From NCBI RefSeq assembly GCF_007655005.1, contig NZ_SZVW01000019.1, positions 124,001 to 188,000 of the forward strand: a stretch of 64,000 bases of DNA, given 5' to 3'. The DNA is from Streptomyces tibetensis (GTDB lineage Bacteria; Actinomycetota; Actinomycetes; Streptomycetales; Streptomycetaceae). A program made the translations under genes and the position numbers. Positions 33,639-43,185 of the stretch are shown in pieces; the stretch's first letter is position 1, and the number at the start of each line of letters is the position of its first letter. The notes beneath the pieces are model-generated. The model was not told the DNA's origin, ran no database searches, and was given only the letters and a program-made list of their open reading frames with translations.

Positions 33639-36341
33639 CTACAGACCGTACTGCTCGCGGGCTTCCTTCACGGCAGCCGCCTTCACCTCGCCACGCCCCG
33701 CGAGCTGGGCCAGGGCCGCGACGACGATCGACTCCGCGTCCACACCGAAGTGGCGGCGGGCCGCCTCACGGGTGTCGGAGAGGCCGAAGCCGTCGGCGCC
33801 CAGCGAGGACCAGTCCTGCTCGACCCACTGCGCGATCTGGTCCGGGACCTGGCGCATGTAGTCGGAGACCGCCAGCACCGGGCCGTCGGCACCCTGGAGC
33901 GCCTGCCGCACGAACGGCACCCGCTCCTCGCCGCGCAGCAGCGCCTCGTCCGCCTCCAGGGCGTCCCGGCGCAGCTCGCTCCAGGACGTCGCCGACCACA
34001 CGTCGGCCGCCACGCCCCACTCCTCGGCGAGCAGCCGCTGCGCCTTCAGCGCCCAGTGGATCGCCGTACCGGAGCCGAGCAGCTGGATCCGCGGGGCGTT
34101 CGCCGGGGGCGTGATGCCCGCCGACTCCGCGGTGTTGAAGCGGTACAGGCCCTTGACGATGCCCTCGTCGACCCCGTCCACGGACGGCTTCGCCGGCTGC
34201 GGCATCGGCTCGTTGTAGACGGTCAGGTAGTAGAAGACGTTCTGGTCCTCGCCCGGGGCCGCCTCGCCGTACATCCGGCGCAGACCGTCCTTGACGATCG
34301 TCGCGACCTCGTAGGCGAACGCCGGGTCGTACGACAGCGCCGCCGGGTTCGTCGCCGCGATCACGGGGGAGTGGCCGTCGGCGTGCTGCAGGCCCTCACC
34401 GGTCAGCGTGGTGCGGCCGGCCGTGGCACCGACGAGGAAGCCGCGGCCGAGCTGGTCGCCGAGCTGCCACATCTGGTCGGCCGTGCGCTGCCAGCCGAAC
34501 ATCGAGTAGAAGATGTAGAACGGGATCATCGCCTCGCCGTGCGTCGCGTACGACGTCGAAGCGGCGATGAAGTCGGCCATCGAACCGGCCTCGGTGATCC
34601 CCTCGTTGAGGATCTGGCCGTTCTGGGCCTCCTTGTAGTACATCAGCTGGTCCCGGTCGACCGGCTCGTACGTCTGGCCCTTCGGCGAGTAGATGCCGAG
34701 CGACGGGAACAGCGACTCCATACCGAAGGTGCGCGCCTCGTCCGGGACGATCGGCACCCAGCGCTTGCCCGTCTCCTTGTCGCGGACCAGGTCCTTCACC
34801 AGACGGACGAACGCCATGGTGGTGGCCACGTTCTGCGAGCCGGAGCCCTTGTCGAAGGACGCGAACGCCTTCTCCGCCGGGGCGGGCAGCGGGGCGACCG
34901 GGTGCACGCGCCGGGCCGGGGCCGGACCGCCGAGGGCGGCACGCCGCTCCTGGAGGTAGCGGACCTCGGGAGAGTCGGCGCCCGGGTGGCCGTAGGGCAC
35001 CACGCCGTCGACGAAGTCGCTGTCCTTGATGGGCAGCTCCAGCAGGTCGCGCATGTTCTTGAACTCGTCCACCGAGAGCTTCTTCATCTGGTGGTTGGCG
35101 TTCTTCGACGCGAAGCCCTCGCCGAGGGTGTGGCCCTTGACCGTCTGGGCCAGGATCACGGTCGGCGCGCCCTTGTGCTCGACGGCCGCCTTGTACGCGG
35201 CGAACACCTTGCGGGACTCGTGACCACCACGCGAGAGGTGGAAACACTCGAGGATCTTGTCGTCGCTCAGCAGCTTCGCCATCTCCACGAGCGCCGGGTC
35301 GCCGCCGAAGAAGTCCTGGCGGATGTAGGCCGCGTCGCGGGTCTGGTACGTCTGGATCTGCGCGTCGGGTACCTGGCGCAGGCGGCGCACGAGCGCGCCG
35401 GTGGTGTCGAGCCGGAACAGCTCGTCCCAGGCCGTGCCCCACAGCGTCTTGACCACGTTCCAGCCGGCGCCGCGGAACTGGGCCTCCAGCTCCTGCACGA
35501 TCTTGAAGTTGGCGCGGACCGGGCCGTCGAGGCGCTGCAGGTTGCAGTTGATGACGAACGTGAGGTTGTCGAGTTCCTCACGGGCCGCGAGTGCCAGGGC
35601 CGCCGTCGACTCGGGCTCGTCCATCTCGCCGTCGCCGAGGAACGCCCACACGTGCGAACCGGCGGTGTCCTTGATGCCGCGGTTGGCCAGATAGCGGTTG
35701 AAGCGCGCCTGGTAGATCGCCGACAGCGGGCCGAGGCCCATGGACACCGTCGGGAACTCCCACAGCCAGGGCAGCCGGCGCGGGTGCGGGTAGGAGGGCA
35801 GGCCGTTGCCGCCCGCCTCCCGGCGGAAGTTGTCGAGCTGCTCCTCGTTCAGCCGGCCGTCGAGGAACGCGCGGGCGTAGATGCCGGGGGAGGCGTGGCC
35901 CTGGATGTAGAGCTGGTCGCCGGAGCCGTCGGCCTCTTTGCCCTTGAAGAAGTGGTTGAAGCCGGTCTCGTACAGCCAGGCCGCGGAGGCGAAGGTGGCG
36001 ATGTGGCCGCCGACGCCGTACTTGCTGCCGCGGGTGACCATCGCGGCCGCGTTCCAGCGGTTCCACGCGGTGATCCGCTGCTCCATCGCCTCGTCACCGG
36101 GCACGGACGGCTCGGCGGAGGTGGGGATGGAGTTGACGTAGTCGGTCTCGAGGAGCTTCGGCAGCGCGATGCCGGCGCCCTCGGCGCGCTCCAGCGTGCG
36201 GCGCATCAGGTATGCGGCACGGTGCGGCCCGGCAGCCTTGGTGACCGCGTCCAGGGAGGCCTGCCATTCGGCGGTCTCCTCGGGGTCCCGGTCGGGGAGC
36301 TGGTCGAGCTCGCTCGGCTGGATGGCGTGGGGGTCGGTCAT
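33639..36341 (-). CDS. aceE: Pyruvate dehydrogenase E1 component, homodimeric AceE
   Basis: A 900-residue E1 enzyme of the homodimeric type. It decarboxylates pyruvate with thiamine diphosphate and passes acetyl groups to the E2 lipoyl arm. Signatures include GGHIATFASAAWLYETGFNH, HASPGIYARAF, the ThDP motif WAFLGDGEMDEPES to FVINCNLQRLDGPV, and KGHTLGEGF. ATG 36341 is chosen with AAGGCGG upstream. Its E2 and E3 partners (sucB, lpdA) and a GntR regulator lie immediately upstream. A 17-bp perfect palindrome lies about 120 bases before the start. Confidence 0.97.
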   Translation of the reverse strand: MTDPHAIQPSELDQLPDRDPEETAEWQASLDAVTKAAGPHRAAYLMRRTLERAEGAGIALPKLLETDYVNSIPTSAEPSVPGDEAMEQRITAWNRWNAAAMVTRGSKYGVGGHIATFASAAWLYETGFNHFFKGKEADGSGDQLYIQGHASPGIYARAFLDGRLNEEQLDNFRREAGGNGLPSYPHPRRLPWLWEFPTVSMGLGPLSAIYQARFNRYLANRGIKDTAGSHVWAFLGDGEMDEPESTAALALAAREELDNLTFVINCNLQRLDGPVRANFKIVQELEAQFRGAGWNVVKTLWGTAWDELFRLDTTGALVRRLRQVPDAQIQTYQTRDAAYIRQDFFGGDPALVEMAKLLSDDKILECFHLSRGGHESRKVFAAYKAAVEHKGAPTVILAQTVKGHTLGEGFASKNANHQMKKLSVDEFKNMRDLLELPIKDSDFVDGVVPYGHPGADSPEVRYLQERRAALGGPAPARRVHPVAPLPAPAEKAFASFDKGSGSQNVATTMAFVRLVKDLVRDKETGKRWVPIVPDEARTFGMESLFPSLGIYSPKGQTYEPVDRDQLMYYKEAQNGQILNEGITEAGSMADFIAASTSYATHGEAMIPFYIFYSMFGWQRTADQMWQLGDQLGRGFLVGATAGRTTLTGEGLQHADGHSPVIAATNPAALSYDPAFAYEVATIVKDGLRRMYGEAAPGEDQNVFYYLTVYNEPMPQPAKPSVDGVDEGIVKGLYRFNTAESAGITPPANAPRIQLLGSGTAIHWALKAQRLLAEEWGVAADVWSATSWSELRRDALEADEALLRGEERVPFVRQALQGADGPVLAVSDYMRQVPDQIAQWVEQDWSSLGADGFGLSDTREAARRHFGVDAESIVVAALAQLAGRGEVKAAAVKEAREQYGL

Positions 36342-36460
36342 GTCGCCGCCTTCCTCAGTCGAAGGGGGTTCCCTCACATGCGGGGATCGGGGGTGCCCTT
36401 TGTCTTTGGCAGGACAGGGCTGGGGCTTGGGTGGCAAGCCCGTCGGCGACTGTAACTCCC

Positions 36461-36477
36461 TGATCGATGATCGATCA
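36461..36477. promoter_or_regulatory. 17-bp perfect palindrome upstream of aceE
   Basis: TGATCGAT-G-ATCGATCA, perfectly symmetrical about one base. It lies between the GntR-type gene and aceE, in a visibly AT-richer stretch, and looks like an operator. A shorter TTGATCA-type element follows near 36500. Confidence 0.6.
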
Positions 36478-36608
36478 AAGGGTTGAGGGGCAAAACCTCT
36501 TGATCACGAGAAAGTAGGCACGGGGTGCCTCCGGCCGTGGCACGCGGTGACTGATTTTCGCATGGTTTTCGCAGGTCGGAGGCTTTTGAGCGGGGATGTG
36601 CTCGAGTG

Positions 36609-37232
36609 TCACGCCCGGGGCGCGCAGCCCAGGACGTGCGCCTTCACGAGTTCGGCGATCCGGGGGTCGCGGCGCTTGAACGCGGCGACGAGCTCCTCGT
36701 GCTCCTCGGCGTACGACTGCTGCTGCGTGCCCAGCCAGCGGATGGACAGGGCCGTGAACACCTCGATGCCGAGGCCTTCCCAGGTGTGCAGCAGGACGGA
36801 GTTGCCGGCGGCGCGGACCATTTCGCGGTGGAAGGCGACGGTGTGGCGCACCTGGGCGGTGCCGTCGGCGACGCGGTCGGCCTCGTACAGGGCGCTGACA
36901 TGGGGTTCCAGCGCCGTGCAGTCCTCCGCGAGGCCCTGGGCGGCCAGCTCCGCGGCGATGGCCTCCAGGCCGGCCCGGACCGGGTAGCTCTCCTCCAGGT
37001 CGGCGGCCGTGAGGTTGCGGACACGCACGCCCTTGTTCGGAGCGGACTCGATCAGACGCAGGGACTCCAGCTCGCGCAGGGCCTCACGCACCGGGGTCTG
37101 GCTGACCTCCAGCTCGGTGGCGATCCGGCGCTCGACGATCCGCTCGCCCGGCTGCCAGCGTCCGCTGATGATCCCCTCCAGGATGTGCTCGCGGATCTGC
37201 TCGCGGAGCGAGTGGATGACGGGCGCGGTCAT
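36609..37232 (-). CDS. GntR-family (FadR-type, FCD) regulator
   Basis: A 207-residue regulator. The winged helix-turn-helix is at 8-70 (LREQIREHILEGIISGRWQP, SQTPVREALRELESLRLIES, NKGVRVRNLT). The FCD effector domain follows with YPVRAGLEAIAAELAA, metal/effector residues in HREMVRAAGN and EEHEELVAAFKRRD. FCD regulators bind small organic acids. It sits between sucB and aceE, so control of pyruvate/2-oxoglutarate dehydrogenase genes is a reasonable inference. ATG 37232. Confidence 0.92.
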   Translation of the reverse strand: MTAPVIHSLREQIREHILEGIISGRWQPGERIVERRIATELEVSQTPVREALRELESLRLIESAPNKGVRVRNLTAADLEESYPVRAGLEAIAAELAAQGLAEDCTALEPHVSALYEADRVADGTAQVRHTVAFHREMVRAAGNSVLLHTWEGLGIEVFTALSIRWLGTQQQSYAEEHEELVAAFKRRDPRIAELVKAHVLGCAPRA

Positions 37233-37384
37233 GAGGGCTCCTCAGTCGGGATTGACGCTTAGACAATACGGCCGGTTCGTATCGTGCGTGGGGCCGACGA
37301 GCGTGCTTTCACGCAGGTGAGACAAGTTGCACATGGTGCGTGTGGCGCACGGGAACTCGGGCCGCTCCGTGCGTGGGCGGCCGC

Positions 37385-37430
37385 GGGTCGTCGTGGCCTG
37401 TCGCGCAGTTCCCCGCGCCCCTTGAAACGG
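37385..37430. repeat. Dispersed GC-rich intergenic repeat, reverse copy
   Basis: TCGCGCAGTTCCCCGCGCCC and flanks: the reverse complement of the GGGCGCGGGGAACTGCGCGA core seen at the other loci. It lies between the GntR gene and the sucB terminator. Confidence 0.75.
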
Positions 37431-37431
37431 G

Positions 37432-37470
37432 CGGTGCCCCCGCCCGGAGATGATCCGAGCGGGGGCACCG
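37432..37470 (-). terminator. sucB terminator
   Basis: A perfect 12-bp stem CGGTGCCCCCGC/GCGGGGGCACCG with a 15-base loop, starting 24 bases after the sucB stop codon. Confidence 0.85.
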
Positions 37471-37493
37471 TACAGCCGTACCGGCGATGGAGG

Positions 37494-39293
37494 TCAGAGG
37501 CCGAGCTCGACCTCGAACTCGCCCGCTTCCAGGATGGCCTTGACCGCCGTCAGGTAACGGGCGGCGTCGGCGCCGTCCACCAGGCGGTGGTCGTAGGACA
37601 GGGTCAGGTACGTCATGTCGCGGACGCCGATGACCGTGCCCTCCTCCGTCTCGATGACGGCGGGGCGCTTGACCGTCGCGCCGATGCCGAGGATGGCGAC
37701 CTGGCCCGGCGGCACGATGATCGTGTCGAAGAGCGCGCCGCGCGAGCCGGTGTTGGAGATGGTGAAGGTCGCGCCGGACAGCTCGTCCGGGGTGATCTTG
37801 TTGGCGCGGACCTTGCCCGCCAGGTCGGCCGTGGCCTTGGCGATACCGGCGAGGTTGAGGTCACCGGCGTTCTTGATGACCGGGGTCATCAGGCCCTTCT
37901 CGGAGTCCACCGCGATACCGATGTTCTCGGTGTCGAAGTAGGTGATGGTCCCCTCGGCCTCGTTGATCTTGGCGTTGATCGGCGCGTGCGCCTTCAGCGC
38001 CTGGGCCGCGGCCTTGACGAAGAACGGCATCGGGGAGAGCTTGACGCCCTCGCGCGCCGCGAACGCGTCCTTGGCACGGCCGCGCAGCTTCATCAGGCGC
38101 GTGACGTCGACCTCGACCACCGAGGACAGCTGGGCCTGCTCGGTCAGGGCCTTGACCATGTTGTCGCCGATGACCTTGCGGATCCGCGGCATCTTCACGG
38201 TCTGGCCGCGCAGCGGGGACGCCTCCAGCACCGGGGCCTTCTTGGCGGCCGACGGGGCGGCAGCGGCGGGGGCCGGGGTGGCGGCGGCGCTCTTCGCGGC
38301 CTCGGCGGCGGCGACGACGTCCTGCTTGCGGATACGGCCGCCGACACCCGTGCCCTTGACGGTCGCCAGGTCGACGCCCTGCTCGGCGGCGAGCTTGCGC
38401 ACCAGCGGGGTGACGTAGGCGCCGTCGTCGGCCGGCTTGGCGGCGGCCGGAGCGGCCGGGGCCTGGGCCGGAGCCGGGGCGGGCGCGGGAGCGGACGGGG
38501 CCGGCTCGGGAGCCGGGGTCGTCTGCTGCTGCGGGGCCGGAGCCGACGGAGCCTGCGGGGCCGGAGCCTGCTGGGCCGGAGCGGCCTGCTGCGGAGCCGG
38601 AGCCTGCGCGGGCTCGGGCTGGGCCGGGGCGGCCGGGGCCTCCTGCGCCGGGGCGGCGGCCGGAGCGGCACCCGCCTCGCCGATGACGGCGAGCTTGGCG
38701 CCGACCTCGGCGGTCTCGTCCTCGCCGACCACGATCTCCAGCAGCGTGCCCGAGGTGGGCGCCGGGATCTCGGTGTCGACCTTGTCGGTGGAGACCTCGA
38801 GCAGCGGCTCGTCGGCCTCGACGCTGTCACCGACCGACTTCAGCCAGCGGGTGACGGTGCCCTCGGTGACGGACTCGCCGAGCGCGGGCAGGACGACGTC
38901 CGTGCCCTCGGCGGAGCCGCCGCCGGTGGCGGCGTCGGCGGTGGGAGCGGGCGCCGGGGCGGCCTGCTCGGTGGACGGGGCGGCCGGGGCCGGCTCCGGA
39001 GCGGGCTCGGCGACCTGCTCGGCCTGCGGGGCCTCGGCGGCGGCGGGCGCGCCGCTGCCGTCGTCGATCAGGGCCAGCTCGGCGCCGACCTCGACCGTCT
39101 CGTCCTCGGCGACCTTGATGGAGGCCAGGACACCGGCGGCCGGCGAGGGGATCTCGGTGTCGACCTTGTCGGTCGACACCTCGAGCAGCGGCTCGTCGGC
39201 CTCGACGCGCTCGCCCTCGGCCTTCAGCCAGCGAGTGACAGTGCCCTCGGTGACGCTCTCACCGAGCGCCGGAAGGGTTACGGAAACCGCCAT
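37494..39293 (-). CDS. sucB: Dihydrolipoamide acyltransferase E2 (SucB) with two lipoyl domains
   Basis: A 599-residue E2 enzyme. Two lipoyl domains carry the swinging-arm lysines K43 and K171, both in the motif [12 protein letters not shown]. Ala/Pro/Gln-rich linkers follow (~80-125 and ~210-290), then the peripheral-subunit-binding domain ([20 protein letters not shown]) and the catalytic domain ending [16 protein letters not shown]. The annotation is usually succinyltransferase; in actinobacteria one E2 may serve both pyruvate and 2-oxoglutarate dehydrogenases. It lies 63 bases downstream of lpdA. LipA and LipB of this window would lipoylate it. Confidence 0.95.
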   Translation of the reverse strand: MAVSVTLPALGESVTEGTVTRWLKAEGERVEADEPLLEVSTDKVDTEIPSPAAGVLASIKVAEDETVEVGAELALIDDGSGAPAAAEAPQAEQVAEPAPEPAPAAPSTEQAAPAPAPTADAATGGGSAEGTDVVLPALGESVTEGTVTRWLKSVGDSVEADEPLLEVSTDKVDTEIPAPTSGTLLEIVVGEDETAEVGAKLAVIGEAGAAPAAAPAQEAPAAPAQPEPAQAPAPQQAAPAQQAPAPQAPSAPAPQQQTTPAPEPAPSAPAPAPAPAQAPAAPAAAKPADDGAYVTPLVRKLAAEQGVDLATVKGTGVGGRIRKQDVVAAAEAAKSAAATPAPAAAAPSAAKKAPVLEASPLRGQTVKMPRIRKVIGDNMVKALTEQAQLSSVVEVDVTRLMKLRGRAKDAFAAREGVKLSPMPFFVKAAAQALKAHAPINAKINEAEGTITYFDTENIGIAVDSEKGLMTPVIKNAGDLNLAGIAKATADLAGKVRANKITPDELSGATFTISNTGSRGALFDTIIVPPGQVAILGIGATVKRPAVIETEEGTVIGVRDMTYLTLSYDHRLVDGADAARYLTAVKAILEAGEFEVELGL

Positions 39294-39356
39294 GGTTTCG
39301 GTTGCTCCTTACGGAAAGTGCGGAAGTCTGTGTCGTCGCGTTCGTCGACCGAGGGG

Positions 39357-40745
39357 TCAGTCGTGCGCGTGGAGGGGCTTGCCTGCGAGGGCCAGGTGGG
39401 CCTCGCCGAGCGCCTCGCTCTGGGTCGGGTGGGCGTGGATGAGCTGCGCGACCTCGGCGGGCAGCGCCTCCCAGTTGTAGATCAGCTGGGCTTCGCCGAC
39501 CTGCTCGCCCATGCGGTCGCCGACCATGTGGACGCCGACGACGGCACCGTCCTTGACCTGGACGAGCTTGATCTCGCCCGCGGTGTTCAGGATCTTGCTC
39601 CTGCCGTTGCCCGCGAGGTTGTACTTCAGAGCGACGACCTTGTCCGCACCGTAGATCTCCTTGGCCTTGGCCTCGGTGATACCGACGGAGGCGACCTCCG
39701 GGTGGCAGTACGTCACCCGCGGGACACCGTCGTAGTCGATCGGAACGGTCTTCAGACCGGCCAGGCGCTCCGCCACCAGGATGCCCTCGGCGAAGCCGAC
39801 GTGCGCGAGCTGGAGGGTCGGGACGAGGTCACCGACAGCGGAGATGGTCGGCACGTTCGTGCGCATGTACTCGTCGACCAGGACGTAGCCGCGGTCCATC
39901 GCGACGCCCTGCTCCTCGTAGCCCAGGCCCTGGGAGACCGGGCCGCGGCCGATGGCCACCAGCAGGACCTCGGCCTCGAACTCCTTGCCGTCGGCGAGGG
40001 TGACCTTGACGCCGTCCTGGGTGTACTCGGCCTTCTGGAAGAAGGTGCCCAGGTTGAACTTGATGCCGCGCTTGCGGAACGCGCGCTCCAGGAGCTTGGA
40101 GGAGTTCTCGTCCTCGACCGGGACGAGGTGCTTCAGGCCCTCGACGATCGTGACCTCGGTGCCGAAGGACTTCCAGGCGGACGCGAACTCGACGCCGATG
40201 ACGCCGCCGCCCAGGATGATCGCGGACTTCGGCACGCGGTCCAGGACGAGGGCGTGGTCGGAGGAGATGATCCGGTTGCCGTCGATGTCCAGACCGGGCA
40301 GCGACTTGGGCACGGAGCCGGTCGCGAGCAGGATGTGGCGGCCCTCGACGCGGCGGCCGTTCACGTCGACGGAGGTGGGGGAGGACAGGCGGCCCTCACC
40401 CTCGATGTACGTCACCTTCCGGGAGGCGACGAGCCCCTGCAGGCCCTTGTACAGGCCGGCGATCACGCCGTCCTTGTACTTGTGGACCCCGGCGATGTCG
40501 ATGCCCTCGAAGGAGGCCTTCACACCGAACTGCTCGCTCTCGCGGGCCTGGTCGGCGATCTCGCCCGCGTGCAGCAGGGCCTTGGTGGGGATGCATCCCC
40601 GGTGCAGGCAGGTGCCGCCGACCTTGTCCTTCTCGATCAGGGCGACGTCCAGGCCCAGCTGCGCCCCGCGCAGGGCCGCGGCGTAACCACCGCTGCCACC
40701 GCCGAGGATCACTAGGTCGAAAACGGTGCTGGCGTCGTTCGCCAC
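39357..40745 (-). CDS. lpdA: Dihydrolipoamide dehydrogenase LpdA (E3)
   Basis: A 462-residue FAD enzyme that reoxidises the dihydrolipoyl arm of E2 using NAD+. FAD motif: LVILGGGSGGYAAALRGAQL; redox disulfide C46/C51 in GGTCLHRGCIPTKALL; NAD motif ILGGGVIGVEFASAW; second FAD motif TISAVGDLV; and the active-site HAHPTQSEALGE. GTG 40745 is chosen because GGAGG lies seven bases upstream; the frame is open far beyond, through a tandem repeat array, which is not coding. It begins the lpdA-sucB unit. Confidence 0.96.
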   Translation of the reverse strand: MANDASTVFDLVILGGGSGGYAAALRGAQLGLDVALIEKDKVGGTCLHRGCIPTKALLHAGEIADQARESEQFGVKASFEGIDIAGVHKYKDGVIAGLYKGLQGLVASRKVTYIEGEGRLSSPTSVDVNGRRVEGRHILLATGSVPKSLPGLDIDGNRIISSDHALVLDRVPKSAIILGGGVIGVEFASAWKSFGTEVTIVEGLKHLVPVEDENSSKLLERAFRKRGIKFNLGTFFQKAEYTQDGVKVTLADGKEFEAEVLLVAIGRGPVSQGLGYEEQGVAMDRGYVLVDEYMRTNVPTISAVGDLVPTLQLAHVGFAEGILVAERLAGLKTVPIDYDGVPRVTYCHPEVASVGITEAKAKEIYGADKVVALKYNLAGNGRSKILNTAGEIKLVQVKDGAVVGVHMVGDRMGEQVGEAQLIYNWEALPAEVAQLIHAHPTQSEALGEAHLALAGKPLHAHD

Positions 40746-41350
40746 GTCACGTCCTCCATGCATGTGCGCCGTGAGCCGGTCTTCGACGACCGGCAGGCGG
40801 CTGGTGTCCGGCCGCTCGTTCTTCGGCCCTTCGGTGGGGCCCTGTCCTGCCGAGCCCCATCTTCGCACTTGTCGGCACACAAGGAGACGCCGGGCTGCGG
40901 TGTGAGACGCCCCACGTTCAGATGAGCCACACCACGGGACGCCCCAAGCACAGCGCCCCAGGGGCACGGGGTTGTGTCTGATGTGCGGCTCTGCCGCGTG
41001 GGCGTGAGGGCAGCGGGCCCAAGGGGCGCGGGGCTGTGTCTGATGTGCGGCTCTGCCGCGGGGGCGCGAGGGCAGCTGGCCCAAGGGGCGCGGGGCTGTG
41101 TCTGCTGTGCGGCTCTGCCGCGTGGGCGTGAGGGCAGCGGGCCCAAGGGGCGCGGGGCTGTGTCTGATGTGCGGCTCTGCCGCGGGGGCGCGAGGGCAGC
41201 TGGCCCAAGGGGCGCGGGGCTGTGTCTGATGTGCGGCTCTGCCGCGTGGGCGCGAGGGCAGCTGGCCCAAGGGGCGCGGGGAACTGCGCGAACAGCCCCC
41301 ACGCCCCCGCACTCGCCACACAACAGGCGAGACCGAGCCGATAGGCGAAC
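40746..41350. other. Intergenic region between lpdA and pepA, mostly tandem repeats
   Basis: Six hundred bases with no gene. The first 200 bases form the lpdA upstream region. From 40961 to 41310 it consists of tandem repeat units. Reading frames cross the array on both strands, but their translations are repetitive by-products. Confidence 0.8.
40961..41310. repeat. 62-bp tandem repeat array (five units plus a terminal variant)
   Basis: Units start at 40961, 41023, 41085, 41147, 41209 and 41271, an exact 62-base period. Each reads GGGGCGCGGGGCTGTGTCTG, then GCGGCTCTGCCGC (a small hairpin), then a variable half. Units 1 and 3 end GTGAGGGCAGCGGGCCC, units 2 and 4 end GCGAGGGCAGCTGGCCC, and unit 5 is mixed. 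The last copy changes to GAACTGCGCGAACAGCCCCC, the form found singly elsewhere. Confidence 0.95.
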
Positions 41351-42877
41351 TCAGCCGAGGTCGCCCGAAGCCGTCAGCTCGGCCAGCCGCACCAGCGTCC
41401 GCACAGCCGTCCCCGTGCCGCCCTTCGGCGTGTACCCGAAGGGCCCGCCCTCGTTGAAGGCCGGCCCGGCGATGTCCAGGTGTGCCCAGGTGATGCCCTC
41501 GCCCACGAACTCGCGCAGGAACAGACCGGCGACCAGCCCGCCGCCCATCCGCTCACCCATGTTCGCGATGTCGGCGGTGGGGGAGTCCATCCCCTTGCGC
41601 AGGTGCTCCGGCAGCGGCATCGGCCACGCCGGCTCCCCGACCTCCTCGGCGGCCTCGCACAGCGCCGCGCGGAACGCGTCGTCGTTGCCCATGATCCCGA
41701 ACGTCCGGTTGCCCAGCGCCAGCACCATCGCCCCGGTCAGCGTCGCCACGTCGACGATCGCGTCGGGCTTCTCCTGGGAGGCGGCCCACAGCGCGTCGGC
41801 GAGCACCAGCCGGCCCTCGGCGTCGGTGTTGAGCACCTCCACCGTCTTGCCGCTGTACATCCGCAGCACGTCACCCGGACGGGTCGCGGACCCGGAGGGC
41901 ATGTTCTCGGCCAGGGCGAGCCAGCCGGTGACGTTGACCTCGAGGCCGAGACGCGCGGCGGCGACGACCGCGGCGAACACCGAGGCCGCACCGGCCATGT
42001 CGCACTTCATCGTCTCGTTGTGACCGGCCGGCTTCAGCGAGATGCCGCCCGAGTCGTAGGTGATGCCCTTGCCGACGAAGGCGAGGTGCTTCTTCGCCTT
42101 GGACGAGGTGTACGACAGCTTGACCAGGCGCGGGGTGGCCGCGGAGCCGGAGCCGACGCCGAGGATGCCGCCGTAGCCGCCCTTGGTCAGGGCCTTCTCG
42201 TCGAGCACCTGGATCTTGACGCCGTGTTCCTTGGCCGCGGCCTGGGCGATCGCGGCGAACGACTCGGGGTTCAGGTCGTTCGGCGGGGTGTTGACCAGGT
42301 CGCGGGCGCGGTTGAGCTCCTCGGACACGGCGACGGCGCGCTCGATCGCGGCCTTGTACGCCTTGTCGCGGGGCTTGCCGCCGAGCAGGGCGATCTCGGC
42401 GAGGGGAGCCTTGCCGTTCTTCGCCTTGGGGTCCTTGCCGTTGTCCTTGTAGGCGTCGAAGGAGTACGCGCCGAGCAGCGCGCCCTCCCCGATCGCGCCC
42501 GCGTCGGCGGCGTCGCCGAGCGGCAGTGCGAAGGCGGCCTTCTTGGACCCGGCCAGGGCGCGGGCGGCGGCACCGGCGGCCTTGCGCAGGGCCTCGGTGT
42601 CGTAGTCGGCGTCCTTCTCCGGGACCGCGCCCAGGCCGACCGCCAGGACGAGCGGTGTCTTGAAGCCGGACGGCGCCGGCAGCTTCGTCACCTCGCCCTC
42701 GCCGCCGGAGGCGCCGAGAGTCTCCAGAACGCCGGCGAGCCTGCCGTCGTACGCCTTGTCCACGGCCTCGGCGCCCGGTGCGACGACCGGCCCCTTGGCA
42801 CCCTTGGCGACACCGATCACGATCGCGTCGGCCCGCAGGCCGGGCGCCGCGGCGGTGCTGAGAGTGAGAGCAGTCAC
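41351..42877 (-). CDS. pepA: Leucyl aminopeptidase PepA (M17)
   Basis: A 508-residue cytosolic aminopeptidase. The C-terminal catalytic domain has GKGITYDSGGISLKP (metal Lys/Asp), MKCDMAGAASV, the family signature NTDAEGRLVLADAL and GGLVAGLFLREFVGE. It removes N-terminal residues from peptides, using two metal ions. GTG at 42877 with AGCGAG upstream. Divergent or unlinked to neighbours; repeats separate it from lpdA. Confidence 0.96.
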   Translation of the reverse strand: MTALTLSTAAAPGLRADAIVIGVAKGAKGPVVAPGAEAVDKAYDGRLAGVLETLGASGGEGEVTKLPAPSGFKTPLVLAVGLGAVPEKDADYDTEALRKAAGAAARALAGSKKAAFALPLGDAADAGAIGEGALLGAYSFDAYKDNGKDPKAKNGKAPLAEIALLGGKPRDKAYKAAIERAVAVSEELNRARDLVNTPPNDLNPESFAAIAQAAAKEHGVKIQVLDEKALTKGGYGGILGVGSGSAATPRLVKLSYTSSKAKKHLAFVGKGITYDSGGISLKPAGHNETMKCDMAGAASVFAAVVAAARLGLEVNVTGWLALAENMPSGSATRPGDVLRMYSGKTVEVLNTDAEGRLVLADALWAASQEKPDAIVDVATLTGAMVLALGNRTFGIMGNDDAFRAALCEAAEEVGEPAWPMPLPEHLRKGMDSPTADIANMGERMGGGLVAGLFLREFVGEGITWAHLDIAGPAFNEGGPFGYTPKGGTGTAVRTLVRLAELTASGDLG

Positions 42878-43185
42878 GGTGGTGAAATCTCGCTTCCGAT
42901 GTGAAGTTGCAGTGGTCGAACGGTGTGGGTCGACCGGGCCCGACAGCCGACCCTATGTCGACCTTCTAGGGCGGGTCTCACGGGGCCTTCCCCGGTGCGG
43001 CGAACACTCGACGACGAGACTACGCGCGTGGCCTCGTTCGCTCATTCCTGCGGGCGTTCACCTCTCGGTGGCGTAGTGGCCATTTCCTGATCCCTCACAC
43101 CGGTGAACCGGGTCACACCGCCCGGGCGGCACCGCCCGGCCGTGACCCACCCCCAGCTTCTGCGCCGCATCGCGCCGCCTGAAGC
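42878..43185. other. Intergenic region upstream of pepA
   Basis: About 300 bases holding the pepA upstream region and, near its far end, the terminator of the RDD gene (43110-43148). I see no gene or repeat in it. Confidence 0.55.
43110..43148 (-). terminator. Terminator of the RDD gene
   Basis: Nested hairpin: outer stem GGGTCAC/GTGACCC and inner stem CCGGGCGG/CCGCCCGG, about 40 bases after the stop codon at 43186. Confidence 0.65.

Noticed and set aside
33063-36455. An 1130-residue open frame on the plus strand
   Set aside because: It is the complement of aceE; its translation is Arg/Val/Leu/Gly-rich without motifs. aceE on the other strand is unmistakable.
37284-40715. An 1143-residue open frame on the plus strand
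   Set aside because: Complement of sucB and lpdA, with low-complexity translation. Rejected as a shadow.
40918-41319. Repetitive reading frames across the 62-bp array, looking like a Pro/Arg/Ser repeat protein
   Set aside because: Frames are open on both strands only because the unit lacks stops, and 62 is not divisible by three, so the peptide pattern changes each unit. No start signal is convincing.
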